Positions 7,188 to 16,114 of a stretch of 62,162 bases of DNA are shown here, one piece after another (the stretch's first letter is position 1; every line of letters starts with the position of its first letter). The stretch lies in the NCBI RefSeq assembly GCF_007197645.1, contig NZ_VKGK01000032.1:1-62162 (forward strand), given 5' to 3'. The notes under the pieces were generated by a model that had not been told where the DNA came from, ran no database searches, and saw only the letters and a list, made by a program, of their open reading frames with translations. The DNA comes from Shewanella hanedai. Its GTDB lineage: Bacteria > Pseudomonadota > Gammaproteobacteria > Enterobacterales > Shewanellaceae. The translations under genes were made by a program, and so were the position numbers.

Positions 7188-9023
7188 CTACTCGTCGAGG
7201 AAAGATTTTAAGATCTCTGAACGTGAAGGGTGACGCAGCTTACGCAGTGCCTTAGCTTCAATTTGACGAATACGCTCACGTGTTACGTCAAACTGCTTGC
7301 CCACTTCTTCAAGCGTGTGATCGGTGTTCATGTCGATACCGAAACGCATGCGCAATACTTTCGCTTCACGAGCAGTTAGACCTGCAAGTACTTCATGAGT
7401 GGCGTTCTTCAAGCTTTCGCCTGTTGCCGAGTCTAGAGGTAGCTCTAAGGTCGTATCTTCGATGAAATCACCTAAGTGCGAATCTTCGTCATCGCCGATA
7501 GGGGTTTCCATTGAGATTGGCTCTTTAGCAATCTTAAGTACTTTACGGATCTTATCTTCAGGCATCATCATACGCTCTGCCAGCTCTTCAGGAGAAGGTT
7601 CGCGACCCATCTCTTGTAGCATTTGACGTGAGATACGGTTTAGCTTGTTGATGGTTTCAATCATATGTACTGGAATACGGATCGTTCTTGCTTGGTCAGC
7701 AATAGAGCGAGTGATCGCCTGACGGATCCACCAAGTTGCATAAGTTGAGAACTTATAACCACGACGGTATTCAAACTTATCAACCGCTTTCATTAGACCA
7801 ATGTTACCTTCTTGGATTAGATCCAGGAATTGTAGGCCACGGTTGGTGTATTTTTTCGCGATAGATATAACCAAACGTAAGTTAGCTTCAACCATCTCTT
7901 TCTTAGCACGGCGAGCTTTAGCTTCACCGATTGACATACGACGGTTGATATCTTTGATAGCAGCAATCGCAAGTCCAGTTTCTTTTTCAATGGCATCAAG
8001 CTTTGCACGACAACGACGAACGTCATGCTCAACCATCTCTAAACCTTCAACATAAGGCTTTTTAGAGGCAAGTTCTTCATCAAACCATGCGATGCTACTT
8101 TCGTCAGAGGTGTAACCTTTAACGAAGTTTTTCTTTGGCATTTTAGCTTGTTCAACACACAGTTTCATGATGAGACGTTCTTGAACTCGAACTCTATCCA
8201 TCATGGCGCGCATGCTTTTGACTAAGCGGTCAAACTGCTTAGGCATTAAACGGAACTCTTTGAATATCTCACCGATGTCAAAAAGAGCTAACGTTGACTC
8301 TGGGTGTCCACGGCCTTTTAGATTGATGATTCTAAGTGTGTTTTCATGGGCTGCGCGAAGTTGAGTGAAGCGCTCTTTAGCTTCTTCAGGATCCGGACCT
8401 TTTGGACCTTCCTCCTCTTCATCATCGTCATCATCTGATTCACTATCTTCATCATCAAGCTCTTCATCAGAAAGCTCTGAACCAACGTGAGTTGCTGTTG
8501 GAGCAACATCTTCAGCGTTTGGATCGACAAAACCTGAGATAATGTCAGACAAACGGACTTCTTCAGCTTCGTAACGGTCGAATTGCTCAAGGATCATAGC
8601 AATCGCTTGCGGGTATTCCGCAACGGATGCCTGAACGGTGTTGATCCCTTCTTCTATACGCTTGGCGATAACAATTTCGCCCTCACGAGTAAGAAGTTCA
8701 ACTGTGCCCATTTCACGCATGTACATGCGGACTGGATCAGTTGTGCGGCCTAGTTCGGCTTCTACCGTTGCAAGTGCAGCGGCAGCTTCTTCGGCAGCAT
8801 CGTCATCGGTGCTGTCTTCAGACATCATGATGTCATCTGCATCCGGTGCCTCTTCATAGACCCGAATACCCATGTCATTAATCATCTGGACAATATCTTC
8901 GATCTGGTCGGCATCGACCATATCTGCAGGCAAGTGATCGTTCACTTCTGCATAGGTTAAGTAACCTTGCTCTTTACCTTTGGCAAGCAACAATTTAAGT
9001 TGCGACTGAGGAGTGTGCTCCAT
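7188..9023 (-). CDS. rpoD: RNA polymerase sigma-70 factor RpoD
   Basis: Housekeeping sigma factor, 611 residues from the ATG at 9023 (MEHTPQSQLKLLLAKGKEQG), matching the 613-residue E. coli protein; an upstream in-frame extension to 9086 is not conserved. Region 1.1 is followed by region 1.2 (TTDPVRMYMREMGTVELLT), a very acidic non-conserved segment (about 190-215, runs of D and E), regions 2.1-2.4 (NLRLVISIAKKYTNRGLQFLDLIQEGN, KFSTYATWWIRQAITR), region 3 and region 4.2 with the -35-reading helix EEVGKQFDVTRERIRQIE. Last gene of the macromolecular-synthesis operon, 125 bp downstream of dnaG. Confidence 0.98.
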   Translation of the reverse strand: MEHTPQSQLKLLLAKGKEQGYLTYAEVNDHLPADMVDADQIEDIVQMINDMGIRVYEEAPDADDIMMSEDSTDDDAAEEAAAALATVEAELGRTTDPVRMYMREMGTVELLTREGEIVIAKRIEEGINTVQASVAEYPQAIAMILEQFDRYEAEEVRLSDIISGFVDPNAEDVAPTATHVGSELSDEELDDEDSESDDDDDEEEEGPKGPDPEEAKERFTQLRAAHENTLRIINLKGRGHPESTLALFDIGEIFKEFRLMPKQFDRLVKSMRAMMDRVRVQERLIMKLCVEQAKMPKKNFVKGYTSDESSIAWFDEELASKKPYVEGLEMVEHDVRRCRAKLDAIEKETGLAIAAIKDINRRMSIGEAKARRAKKEMVEANLRLVISIAKKYTNRGLQFLDLIQEGNIGLMKAVDKFEYRRGYKFSTYATWWIRQAITRSIADQARTIRIPVHMIETINKLNRISRQMLQEMGREPSPEELAERMMMPEDKIRKVLKIAKEPISMETPIGDDEDSHLGDFIEDTTLELPLDSATGESLKNATHEVLAGLTAREAKVLRMRFGIDMNTDHTLEEVGKQFDVTRERIRQIEAKALRKLRHPSRSEILKSFLDE

Positions 9024-9148
9024 AGATATCATCCAAGTTGGGTAACAGTTAAAACGACGCACATTGATTGCTGCGCAAATCGTCAATTATAGCCTTGTGT
9101 GTTTCAGTGTGCTAGTCATAAATGCTTACATATCAGGTCAGATATACC

Positions 9149-10876
9149 TTATTTGAGCCCTTTTATGACAGCAATAAGCTTAGTCAGTTGTATCCTTTCA
9201 TCTTTAGTATGGTTCTGTTTTAGACTGAGCTCTTGATATCGCTGTTCAATATATTGATTATTGAGCCAAACCAAGGTTTTCCTAAACTCGAAATGCAAGT
9301 TTTCATCCGCCACTTGATGGTCCCATTGGGTCAGTTTTTTTAGGGTGCTAAGTTGATTATCGCCCCTGAACTGCTCAAGTAGTTGTGCGCTGTTTTTAAC
9401 TTGTTTACGAGTTATGTCTAATAAAAGAGTCAGCAAATCTATGCCGGCCATCTTTAAATGTTTCAGTGCAGGTTGCTCTGGCAAACCTTCACCTAAAAGA
9501 GGATTTTGTACTAGCAAGGCGATGGCAAGTCGCAATGGTGTTCCTCGTCCTTTTAATGCTTTTGTTTGAAGCGGTTTAGCTTGCTCTTTAGCGGAGAAGC
9601 CTAACTTTTTCTTTAGCTCTTCGGCACTGTTCATACCGAGTTTATACGCTAAGTTTTCAAGTAGTAGACTTTGTAAAACAGTGTCTTGTACTTTTTCAAT
9701 TAGTTTTATTGCCTGTTTTGCAAGTGTACCTTTATCAGAACCATGTTGCTTAGCTAAAGTTTCAAAAAGAAACTCAGGTAGCAACTGTGCTTCGTCAACT
9801 TGGCTTTCAAACACGTCTTTTCCTACCTGACGGACCATGGTATCTGGGTCTTCGCCTTCAGGAAGGAACATAAATTTCACTTGATTCCCTGGTTTTAACA
9901 AGGGAAGTGCAGTCTCGAGTGCTCGCCATGCGGCTTCTACACCCGCTCTATCACCGTCATAACAGCAGACAACCTCTTTGGCACTTCGCAATAAAAGCTG
10001 AAATTGTTCAGCGGTTGTTGATGTGCCTAATGAAGCTACTGCGTAGTCGACACCAAATTGAGCCAGTGCGACGACATCCATATAACCTTCGACAATGAGC
10101 ACTTTCTGTGCATCTCTGTGCTTTTGTTTAAGCTCATAGAGACCATAAAGTTCATTGCCCTTATGAAATATGGGCGTTTCTGGAGAATTCAAGTACTTTG
10201 GCGTACCATCGCCTAAAACTCGACCACCAAAACCGATAACTCGGCCTCTTCTGTCTCGAATTGGAAACATAAGTCGGTCACGAAATCTATCGTAACGCTT
10301 GCCGTTGTCATTTTCTATTACCATGCCGGCGGTAAGCAATTTATCTTGTGCACCCGGACTTTGGCGGTATCGGCTTAATAAGCCATCCCATCCGTCAGGT
10401 GCAAATCCAATATTGAAATGTTCAACCACTTCATTGGAAAGTCCTCGATGTGTTAAATAATCGAGCACCTTTTGTTTGTCATTATTTTGTCTAAGCTGAT
10501 TCTGAAAATACAGACTTGCTTCTTCCATTAACTGGTATAAATCACGACTGAGTCCTTCGTCGCGTTTGGGCCCTGACCCTTGCTCTCTTGGAACTTCAAC
10601 ACCAAGTTGACCTGCAAGATCTTCAATGGCATCTATAAAGTCGAGTCGGTCATACTCCATTACGAAGTCAATGACGTTGCCATGTGCGCCGCACCCGAAG
10701 CAGTGGTAAAACTGTTTATCTCGGCTTACGGTAAAAGAGGGCGATTTCTCGCTATGAAAAGGGCAACAGGCAGAGTGATTCTTACCCGCTTTTTTTAAGG
10801 GTACTTTAGCGTCGATTAGATCGACTATGTCAATTCGAGCTACTAGCTCATTGATGAAATCACGAGGTATCGCCAT
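9149..10876 (-). CDS. dnaG: DNA primase DnaG
   Basis: 575 residues, close to the E. coli length (581). It makes RNA primers at the replication fork with DnaB helicase. The N-terminal zinc ribbon (CCPFHSEKSPSFTVSRDKQF then CFGCG) is followed by the RNA-polymerase basic domain and the TOPRIM catalytic core (LIVEGYMDVVAL, ASLGTSTT, CCYDGDRAG). The C-terminal DnaB-interacting helical domain runs from about 430. Start ATG at 10876. It lies between a weak terminator-like hairpin and rpoD. Confidence 0.98.
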   Translation of the reverse strand: MAIPRDFINELVARIDIVDLIDAKVPLKKAGKNHSACCPFHSEKSPSFTVSRDKQFYHCFGCGAHGNVIDFVMEYDRLDFIDAIEDLAGQLGVEVPREQGSGPKRDEGLSRDLYQLMEEASLYFQNQLRQNNDKQKVLDYLTHRGLSNEVVEHFNIGFAPDGWDGLLSRYRQSPGAQDKLLTAGMVIENDNGKRYDRFRDRLMFPIRDRRGRVIGFGGRVLGDGTPKYLNSPETPIFHKGNELYGLYELKQKHRDAQKVLIVEGYMDVVALAQFGVDYAVASLGTSTTAEQFQLLLRSAKEVVCCYDGDRAGVEAAWRALETALPLLKPGNQVKFMFLPEGEDPDTMVRQVGKDVFESQVDEAQLLPEFLFETLAKQHGSDKGTLAKQAIKLIEKVQDTVLQSLLLENLAYKLGMNSAEELKKKLGFSAKEQAKPLQTKALKGRGTPLRLAIALLVQNPLLGEGLPEQPALKHLKMAGIDLLTLLLDITRKQVKNSAQLLEQFRGDNQLSTLKKLTQWDHQVADENLHFEFRKTLVWLNNQYIEQRYQELSLKQNHTKDERIQLTKLIAVIKGLK

Positions 10877-10924
10877 TAGTCAGTAAATAACGCCTTTCGC
10901 GAAGAAAAAAAAACATAAATGATA

Positions 10925-10955
10925 TAAACAAACAAGCCGCGCAAGTGCACGGCTT
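10925..10955 (-). terminator. Intra-operon partial terminator between yqeY and dnaG
   Basis: Minus-strand hairpin AAGCCG / CGGCTT extended by GCA/TGC across a one-base mismatch, followed by T-rich GTTTGTTTATATC. E. coli has a comparable attenuating terminator ahead of dnaG, which lowers primase relative to S21. Confidence 0.6.
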
Positions 10956-10975
10956 ATTCACGCATTAAACATAAA

Positions 10976-11419
10976 TTACTTAAGTTTTGCTCTGATCATA
11001 GCGCCAATTGCCGCCATGTCTGCTCTTCCTAAGACCTTCGGTTTTAATGCACCCATTACTTTACCCATATCCGCCATGGAGGATGCGCCCATTTCAACAA
11101 TGCTTGCATCAACTAGCTGAGCAACTTCCTCTTCGGAAAGAGGTTGAGGCAAAAAGTCTTCAAGAACCTTGATTTCTTCTGCTTCAATTGCCGCTAGCTC
11201 ATCACGTCCAGCTGCACTGTACTGTGCAATCGAATCGCGACGCTGTTTAACCATTTTGGTTAAGACCGCTATAGCCTGATCGTCGTTTAGAGTTTCGCGG
11301 GTATCCACTTCAATCTGTTTGACGGCGGCTAGTGCCATACGAATAGTCCCTAAGCGTACCTTTGCTTTGGCACGCATAGCGTCTTTCATCTGTTCTTTTA
11401 GCTGATCAACTAGGCTCAT
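10976..11419 (-). CDS. yqeY: GatB/YqeY domain protein
   Basis: 147-residue cytoplasmic protein of the YqeY family, related to the tRNA-binding tail domain of GatB amidotransferase. The helical N-terminal half (LKEQMKDAMRAKAKVRLGTIRMALAAVKQIEVDTR) and C-terminal MGKVMGALKPKVLGRADM are characteristic. Molecular role is not established; a link to tRNA metabolism is inferred from the domain. It is 6 bp downstream of rpsU and belongs to the rpsU-dnaG-rpoD operon. Confidence 0.95.
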   Translation of the reverse strand: MSLVDQLKEQMKDAMRAKAKVRLGTIRMALAAVKQIEVDTRETLNDDQAIAVLTKMVKQRRDSIAQYSAAGRDELAAIEAEEIKVLEDFLPQPLSEEEVAQLVDASIVEMGASSMADMGKVMGALKPKVLGRADMAAIGAMIRAKLK

Positions 11420-11425
11420 AAGAGT

Positions 11426-11641
11426 TTAGTATAAACGTACGCGACGAGCGTTTTCGCGTGAAAGTTTCTTAGCAAGACGCTTAACAGCAGCGGCTTTAGC
11501 ACGCTTACGTGCAGTAGTTGGCTTCTCGTAAAACTCACGAGCACGAACATCAGCTAAGATACCAGCTTTTTCACAAGAGCGCTTAAAACGACGTAAAGCT
11601 ACGTCAAATGGTTCGTTATCGCGTACTTTAATTATTGGCAT
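11426..11641 (-). CDS. rpsU: 30S ribosomal protein S21
   Basis: 71 residues, identical in length to E. coli S21. It begins MPIIKVRDNEPFDVALRRFKR and ends in the basic tail AKKLSRENARRVRLY. S21 acts in initiation on the 30S platform near the 16S 3' end. First gene of the macromolecular-synthesis operon; the start is preceded by AAGGGGTGA. Confidence 0.98.
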   Translation of the reverse strand: MPIIKVRDNEPFDVALRRFKRSCEKAGILADVRAREFYEKPTTARKRAKAAAVKRLAKKLSRENARRVRLY

Positions 11642-12016
11642 ACGCCATCACCCCTTAGGTGTAGTTGTTGGGATCAATTTCTTGACCCGAGTTAATTTAA
11701 AAATGGTGCGGAATTCTATACCGACTCCGACCACTTTGTAAAGCCTATATTGCGATCCAAATACAGATCTTTCGGCCAACATCCGATCATATTTAAGCCT
11801 AGCCCAAATAGCAAGGTGAATAAACAGGGATCTGCTTGATAAATTACGCAGAGAATTTAACGGTCATTTGATGACTTAGCCTAGGTTTTTCGCTCGAAAT
11901 CGATGGGGCGATCCAAATAAGCGGTTATTTGCTGTGCTCTGAGAGGGAATATATTGATATAAGGTTGCAACAGCAGGTAGAATTGTCGCCCTATTTTGAC
12001 TGTTTGACGGGATATG
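11642..12016. other. Divergent promoter region rpsU / tsaD
   Basis: 375-bp gene-free stretch that must hold the rpsU-operon promoter (minus) and the tsaD promoter (plus). I see AT-rich stretches but no convincing -35/-10 pair, operator or structured RNA that I would assign. Confidence 0.4.
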
Positions 12017-13030
12017 ATGCGGGTTTTAGGTATTGAAACATCTTGCGATGAAACAGGGATCGCTGTTTATGATGACGAGTTAGGCTTGTTATCACACACA
12101 TTGTACAGTCAGGTAAAGCTGCATGCCGACTACGGCGGAGTTGTACCTGAGTTAGCCTCTAGAGATCACGTAAGAAAAATAGTTCCTCTTGTTAAGCAGG
12201 CCTTAGCTGAGGCCAATTGCACCTTCGACGATATTGATGGCGTAGCTTATACCAAGGGACCTGGATTAGTAGGTGCTTTGCTCGTGGGCGCGTGTATGGG
12301 AAGAGCGTTAGCGTATTCGTGGGATAAACCTGCAATAGGCGTTCATCATATGGAAGGGCATTTGCTTGCGCCTATGCTTGAAGATGACGTTCCCGCATTC
12401 CCGTTTCTTGCCCTGCTTGTTTCTGGCGGACATTCAATGCTGGTTGGCGTTGAGGGGATTGGTAAGTACGAGGTGTTAGGCGAGTCAGTCGATGATGCGG
12501 CAGGTGAAGCATTTGATAAGACGGCCAAGTTGATGGGATTAGATTACCCCGGTGGTCCACGTCTGTCTAAACTCGCTGCTGAAGGCGAAACAGGTCACTA
12601 CCGTTTTCCACGTCCGATGACAGATAAGCCTGGCCTTAATTTTAGTTTTTCGGGGTTGAAAACCTTTGCTGCCAATACTATTGCTAAAGAGCCTGACGAT
12701 CATCAGACCCGTGCAAATATTGCTTTAGCGTTTGAAGAGGCGGTGGTTGATACCTTGTCGATAAAATGCCGCCGTGCATTAACGCAAACGGGCTATCAAA
12801 ACTTAGTGATTGCTGGCGGTGTGAGTGCCAATACGCGTTTGCGCAGCTCTCTTGCTGAGATGATGACATTCCTTGGTGGTAAGGTCTATTATCCACGAGG
12901 TGAGTTTTGTACCGATAACGGTGCAATGATAGCTTATGCTGGCTTGCAAAGGTTGAAGGCTGGTCAAATGGACGATCTTGGTGTGAAAGGTGTGCCACGT
13001 TGGCCATTGGATACACTGCCACCGGTATAA
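12017..13030 (+). CDS. tsaD: tRNA N6-threonylcarbamoyltransferase subunit TsaD
   Basis: Transfers threonylcarbamoyl from TsaC product to A37 of ANN-reading tRNAs, in complex with TsaB and TsaE. Starts MRVLGIETSCDETGIAVYDDE and carries the metal-binding HHMEGH, then LLVSGGHSML, DDAAGEAFDKTAKLMGLDYPGG and FSFSGLKTF. Starting at the second of two adjacent ATG codons gives 337 residues, the E. coli length, and better spacing from the GGGA site at 12009-12012; the first ATG at 12014 adds only one Met. Monocistronic, with its own terminator, convergent with plsY. Confidence 0.97.
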   Translation: MRVLGIETSCDETGIAVYDDELGLLSHTLYSQVKLHADYGGVVPELASRDHVRKIVPLVKQALAEANCTFDDIDGVAYTKGPGLVGALLVGACMGRALAYSWDKPAIGVHHMEGHLLAPMLEDDVPAFPFLALLVSGGHSMLVGVEGIGKYEVLGESVDDAAGEAFDKTAKLMGLDYPGGPRLSKLAAEGETGHYRFPRPMTDKPGLNFSFSGLKTFAANTIAKEPDDHQTRANIALAFEEAVVDTLSIKCRRALTQTGYQNLVIAGGVSANTRLRSSLAEMMTFLGGKVYYPRGEFCTDNGAMIAYAGLQRLKAGQMDDLGVKGVPRWPLDTLPPV

Positions 13031-13071
13031 TATTTTCTGGCTAAAACGGTAAAGTATTCATCAAAGAAATG

Positions 13072-13109
13072 AACACCCCTATTGATAGAATCATAGCGGT
13101 GTTTTTTTA
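13072..13109 (+). terminator. tsaD terminator
   Basis: Stem AACACC(C)CTA / TAG(C)GGTGTT with one mismatch and a 12-nt loop, then seven T. It could also serve plsY poorly from the other side, since that strand lacks a long T run. Confidence 0.7.
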
Positions 13110-13140
13110 TGCTCAAAAAAGGAGGTATTAGCCGTGAACC

Positions 13141-13761
13141 TTAGCTTTCTTTTCCTGCTTTATTCACCTTCTTGCGTGAAAACTTAGCTTCTTCACCTTT
13201 TAATAATCTGCGAATGTTGTCTTTATGGCGAATAATAATGAGCGCCGATAACATGGTGACAGGGATAACAAATCTGTCATCCAAGAACCAGGTATAAAAG
13301 GGCGCGAGCAGCGCGGTGACAATTGCGGCAAGGGAGGAGTAGCGGCACACAAGCACCATGACTATCCAAGTGCCACCCAGTAGCAGCGCTAACATAGGGC
13401 CTATCGGTGCCATAGCCCCAAAAGCTGTTGCGACCCCTTTTCCGCCTTTAAAATGAAAAAACACGGGGAAGATATGCCCAAGACAGGCGGCCACGGCAAT
13501 GATCCCAAGTGAAACGGAGTCTAAGCCTAGGCGGAAGGCGATATAAGCGGGTAAAGCGCCCTTTAACATATCAAAGAACAGCACCAGAGCCGCAGAGCTT
13601 GCTCCACCGATACGCAATACATTGGTCGCACCTGGATTACCGGAACCTTGTGTTCTGGGGTCGGGTAATCCTCGCAATCGACACACCAGCACAGCACTCG
13701 AAATTGATCCGGCCAAATAGGCGGACAATATCATTCCTAAAGTAAGTGCTGTCATGGTCAA
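13141..13761 (-). CDS. plsY: Acyl-phosphate:glycerol-3-phosphate acyltransferase PlsY
   Basis: 206-residue inner-membrane enzyme that acylates sn-1 of glycerol-3-phosphate using acyl phosphate from PlsX, the first step of phospholipid synthesis. Conserved motifs are SGNPGATNVLR (about 40-50), GGKGVATAFG (about 105-114) and the C-terminal RHKDNIRRLLKGEE, with five membrane segments. Met1 (13761) and Met3 are both possible starts. It is divergent from folB across a 600-bp gap that has received a repeat element. Confidence 0.96.
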   Translation of the reverse strand: MTMTALTLGMILSAYLAGSISSAVLVCRLRGLPDPRTQGSGNPGATNVLRIGGASSAALVLFFDMLKGALPAYIAFRLGLDSVSLGIIAVAACLGHIFPVFFHFKGGKGVATAFGAMAPIGPMLALLLGGTWIVMVLVCRYSSLAAIVTALLAPFYTWFLDDRFVIPVTMLSALIIIRHKDNIRRLLKGEEAKFSRKKVNKAGKES

Positions 13762-13960
13762 ATTGGTTTCCTTATCCTTCTTAAGGTATCATCGCGCCAC
13801 AATATTTTTAGACTACATTTATCTCGCATCACTCCCGATGATAGAGTGAGCTATTTAGGTAATAAAAATATTGAGCCAACATGAAATTTGTTGGAATTAG
13901 CGGGGGTATTATGACCCTTTTCTATTGAAATTGTCCCGATTTAGGACTTTCGTTAGAATA

Positions 13961-14225
13961 TATACTCAAGTGACCTCAAGATGCTCGTTTCAGAGCTCCC
14001 GTAGGATAGCTGAACAAGGCAGTGATTGATACAATGGTTATTCCATTGTTGATATCACTAACGCAGTGCAGATATTCTACGGGAACTCCCGAAGGGCAAG
14101 GCGAGAAGCAACATTTTTCTGCGTTATGAAATATTGAATTAGAATAACTAGTCCAGCCATTTCATGCCTTGAACTCTGTCACTTCTCGACATGCTGAATC
14201 CTGTATCTTGAAGTCACTTGGGTAT
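13961..14225 (+). mobile_element. MITE-like element of a second family, 265 bp
   Basis: Terminal inverted repeats of about 24 bp with three mismatches: TATACTCAAGTGACCTCAAG at the left, and the complement TATACCCAAGTGACTTCAAG read inward from 14225. Internal inverted arms CTCCCGTAGGATA / ATTCTACGGGAACTC suggest a foldback structure. No reading frame of note. It occupies the 605-bp gap between plsY and folB (13762-14366); the flanks on both sides are AT-rich and presumably carry the two promoters. Only one copy is in the window. Confidence 0.75.
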
Positions 14226-14366
14226 AAACAATATCACTGATTAGATTGGGATTATATCTTCTTTATTCGATTTAGCTTATCTGACCTCAGTGATTGACAT
14301 TTAGTGTATTAAAGTTTCTTTAGATATTATTTTTCACCCTTTAACGCGTTTATCATTGAGGTTGTC

Positions 14367-14720
14367 ATGGATAGGGTATTAATCAGGCAGTTAAAAATTG
14401 AAACCATTATCGGTATCTATGAATGGGAAAAGCAGATCCACCAAACTTTGTTGGTCGATCTCGATATGGCTTGGGATAACAGACCCGCTGCCGCAACCGA
14501 TGATTACAAGCATGCACTTTGTTATGAAACGGTATCAAATCGCTTAACCGCACTAATCACCGATAAGCCCATCGAGTTGATTGAAACGGTGGCTGAGATG
14601 ATCGCTGATTGTTTAATGAATGAGTTTACTGTGCCTTGGGTCAAAGTGACTGTGATGAAACCGGGTGCTGTACCGACAGCGGTTGCTGTTGGTGTTGAGA
14701 TTGAGCGAGGACATGGGTAA
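14367..14720 (+). CDS. folB: Dihydroneopterin aldolase FolB
   Basis: 117 residues. Converts 7,8-dihydroneopterin to 6-hydroxymethyl-dihydropterin in folate synthesis. Shows MDRVLIRQLKIETIIGIYEWEK, the YETV segment and the C-terminal VTVMKPGAVPTAVAVGVEIER typical of FolB. Its stop codon is immediately followed by the folK ATG, so the two consecutive pathway enzymes are translationally coupled. Confidence 0.96.
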   Translation: MDRVLIRQLKIETIIGIYEWEKQIHQTLLVDLDMAWDNRPAAATDDYKHALCYETVSNRLTALITDKPIELIETVAEMIADCLMNEFTVPWVKVTVMKPGAVPTAVAVGVEIERGHG

Positions 14721-15221
14721 ATGAGCGTAAGAATTTTTATCAGCTTAGGCAGTAATATTGAACCTGAGCGTTACATTAAGGCCGCGTTAAGTGAGTTAAG
14801 CTATCATTTTAGCAACTTGCTTTGCTCATCGGTGTTTGAGAGCGAATCGGTAGGGTTTGATGGCAGTAACTTTTTAAACATGGTCGTGGCGGCTGACACT
14901 GATTTAAGTATCCCTGAGGTTATTGCCGTTTTTAAGAAGATAGAGCAAGCCCACGGACGTATTCCAGGGGCAAAGAAATTCTCAGCAAGAAGTTTAGATC
15001 TTGATCTGCTGCTTTATGACGAGCTTGTCACGCAAGATCCGATTGAGTTACCTAGAGCTGAGATTTTAACCAATGCATTTGTGCTCTGGCCTCTAGCAGA
15101 GATTGCACCTGAGTTGCTGCATCCCGTTGCTGCTCAGTCTTATCAATCCTTGTGGGATGATTATGATAAGTCGCAACAGAAGCTCTGGACCATTCCATTC
15201 ACCTGCCCGCAAATGGCATAA
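14721..15221 (+). CDS. folK: 2-amino-4-hydroxy-6-hydroxymethyldihydropteridine pyrophosphokinase FolK
   Basis: 166 residues. Transfers pyrophosphate from ATP to the FolB product. It has the N-terminal ISLGSNIEPERYI and the signature GRIPGAKKFSARSLDLDLLLYDE, whose DLDLL aspartates bind magnesium. The start abuts the folB stop with no gap. Confidence 0.96.
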   Translation: MSVRIFISLGSNIEPERYIKAALSELSYHFSNLLCSSVFESESVGFDGSNFLNMVVAADTDLSIPEVIAVFKKIEQAHGRIPGAKKFSARSLDLDLLLYDELVTQDPIELPRAEILTNAFVLWPLAEIAPELLHPVAAQSYQSLWDDYDKSQQKLWTIPFTCPQMA

Positions 15222-15285
15222 CGTAAACTTAGGTTACTCAATATAAGTAACCGAATCATAGATTGATATTTTTTAAAGGAAGTTC

Positions 15286-16086
15286 ATGGACACTTTTCAG
15301 GTCATCGTACTAGCGCTGATTCAAGGCTTTACTGAGTTTTTACCTATTTCAAGTTCGGCGCATCTCATTTTACCTTCGCAAATATTAGGCTGGGAAGATC
15401 AAGGGTTAGCATTCGATGTTGCCGTTCATATCGGTTCGTTATTAGCGGTCATACTTTATTTCCGTAAAGAGGTTGTGTCGTTATTAACCTCATGGGTTGC
15501 CAGCATATTCAAGGGAAAGCAGACTGATGACAGTAAGCTTGCCTGGTGGATCATTTTAGCTACGTTACCCGCAGTGGTGCTTGGTTTTACATTAAAGGAT
15601 TTAATTGAAGAGTATTTGCGTGGTCCGGGCGTTATTGCCATTACTACCGTTATTTTTGGTTTGTTATTGTGGTGGGCAGATAGAATGTCTCGCTGTGAGT
15701 TGACGGAATACCAAACCGGTTGGAAAAAAGCATTGCTGATTGGCTTTGCACAGGCGTTGGCACTTATCCCTGGTACGTCGCGTTCAGGTGCGACAATTAC
15801 CGCTGCGTTAATGTTAGGTTTAGGTCGTGAAGCAGCGGCTCGATTCTCTTTTTTAATGTCGATCCCTGTTATTTTAGGTGCGGCGTTATTGATGGGAAAA
15901 GATCTGGTTGAAAGCGGTCATGCCATCGACTACACCTCATTAGCACTGGGCATCCTTGTGTCATTTGTGGCTGCGTATGTTTGTATCCACCTGTTTTTGA
16001 AAATTATCAGCCGTATGGGAATGACGCCATTCGTTATTTACCGTTTGGCATTGGGCGCATTGTTATGCGTCTTTATATTTGCGTAA
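15286..16086 (+). CDS. uppP: Undecaprenyl-diphosphatase UppP (BacA)
   Basis: 266-residue polytopic inner-membrane phosphatase that recycles undecaprenyl pyrophosphate for peptidoglycan and other cell-wall polymers. Motifs: QGFTEFLPISSSAHLIL (residues 14-30) and IPGTSRSGATIT (about 164-175), the two halves of the active site. AAAGGAAG precedes the ATG. Its stop codon lies within a 14-bp palindrome. Same strand as folB-folK, 64 bp downstream. Confidence 0.97.
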   Translation: MDTFQVIVLALIQGFTEFLPISSSAHLILPSQILGWEDQGLAFDVAVHIGSLLAVILYFRKEVVSLLTSWVASIFKGKQTDDSKLAWWIILATLPAVVLGFTLKDLIEEYLRGPGVIAITTVIFGLLLWWADRMSRCELTEYQTGWKKALLIGFAQALALIPGTSRSGATITAALMLGLGREAAARFSFLMSIPVILGAALLMGKDLVESGHAIDYTSLALGILVSFVAAYVCIHLFLKIISRMGMTPFVIYRLALGALLCVFIFA

Positions 16087-16099
16087 TACCAATTGGTAT
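16086..16099. repeat. 14-bp perfect palindrome made of MITE-end sequence
   Basis: ATACCAATTGGTAT at the uppP stop codon equals the outer eight bases of the 266-bp element's ends joined back to back. It may be an excision scar, an insertion target or a coincidence. Confidence 0.4.
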
Positions 16100-16114
16100 A
16101 AGAAAAGAGAAATC

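Noticed and set aside
8390..8460. Trinucleotide-like run (TCATC/TCCTC) as a microsatellite
   Set aside because: It is the coding sequence for the acidic D/E segment of RpoD region 1, normal for this protein.
9023..9086. N-terminal 21-residue extension of RpoD
   Set aside because: Not conserved; the start at 9023 matches the universal MExxPQSQLK N-terminus.
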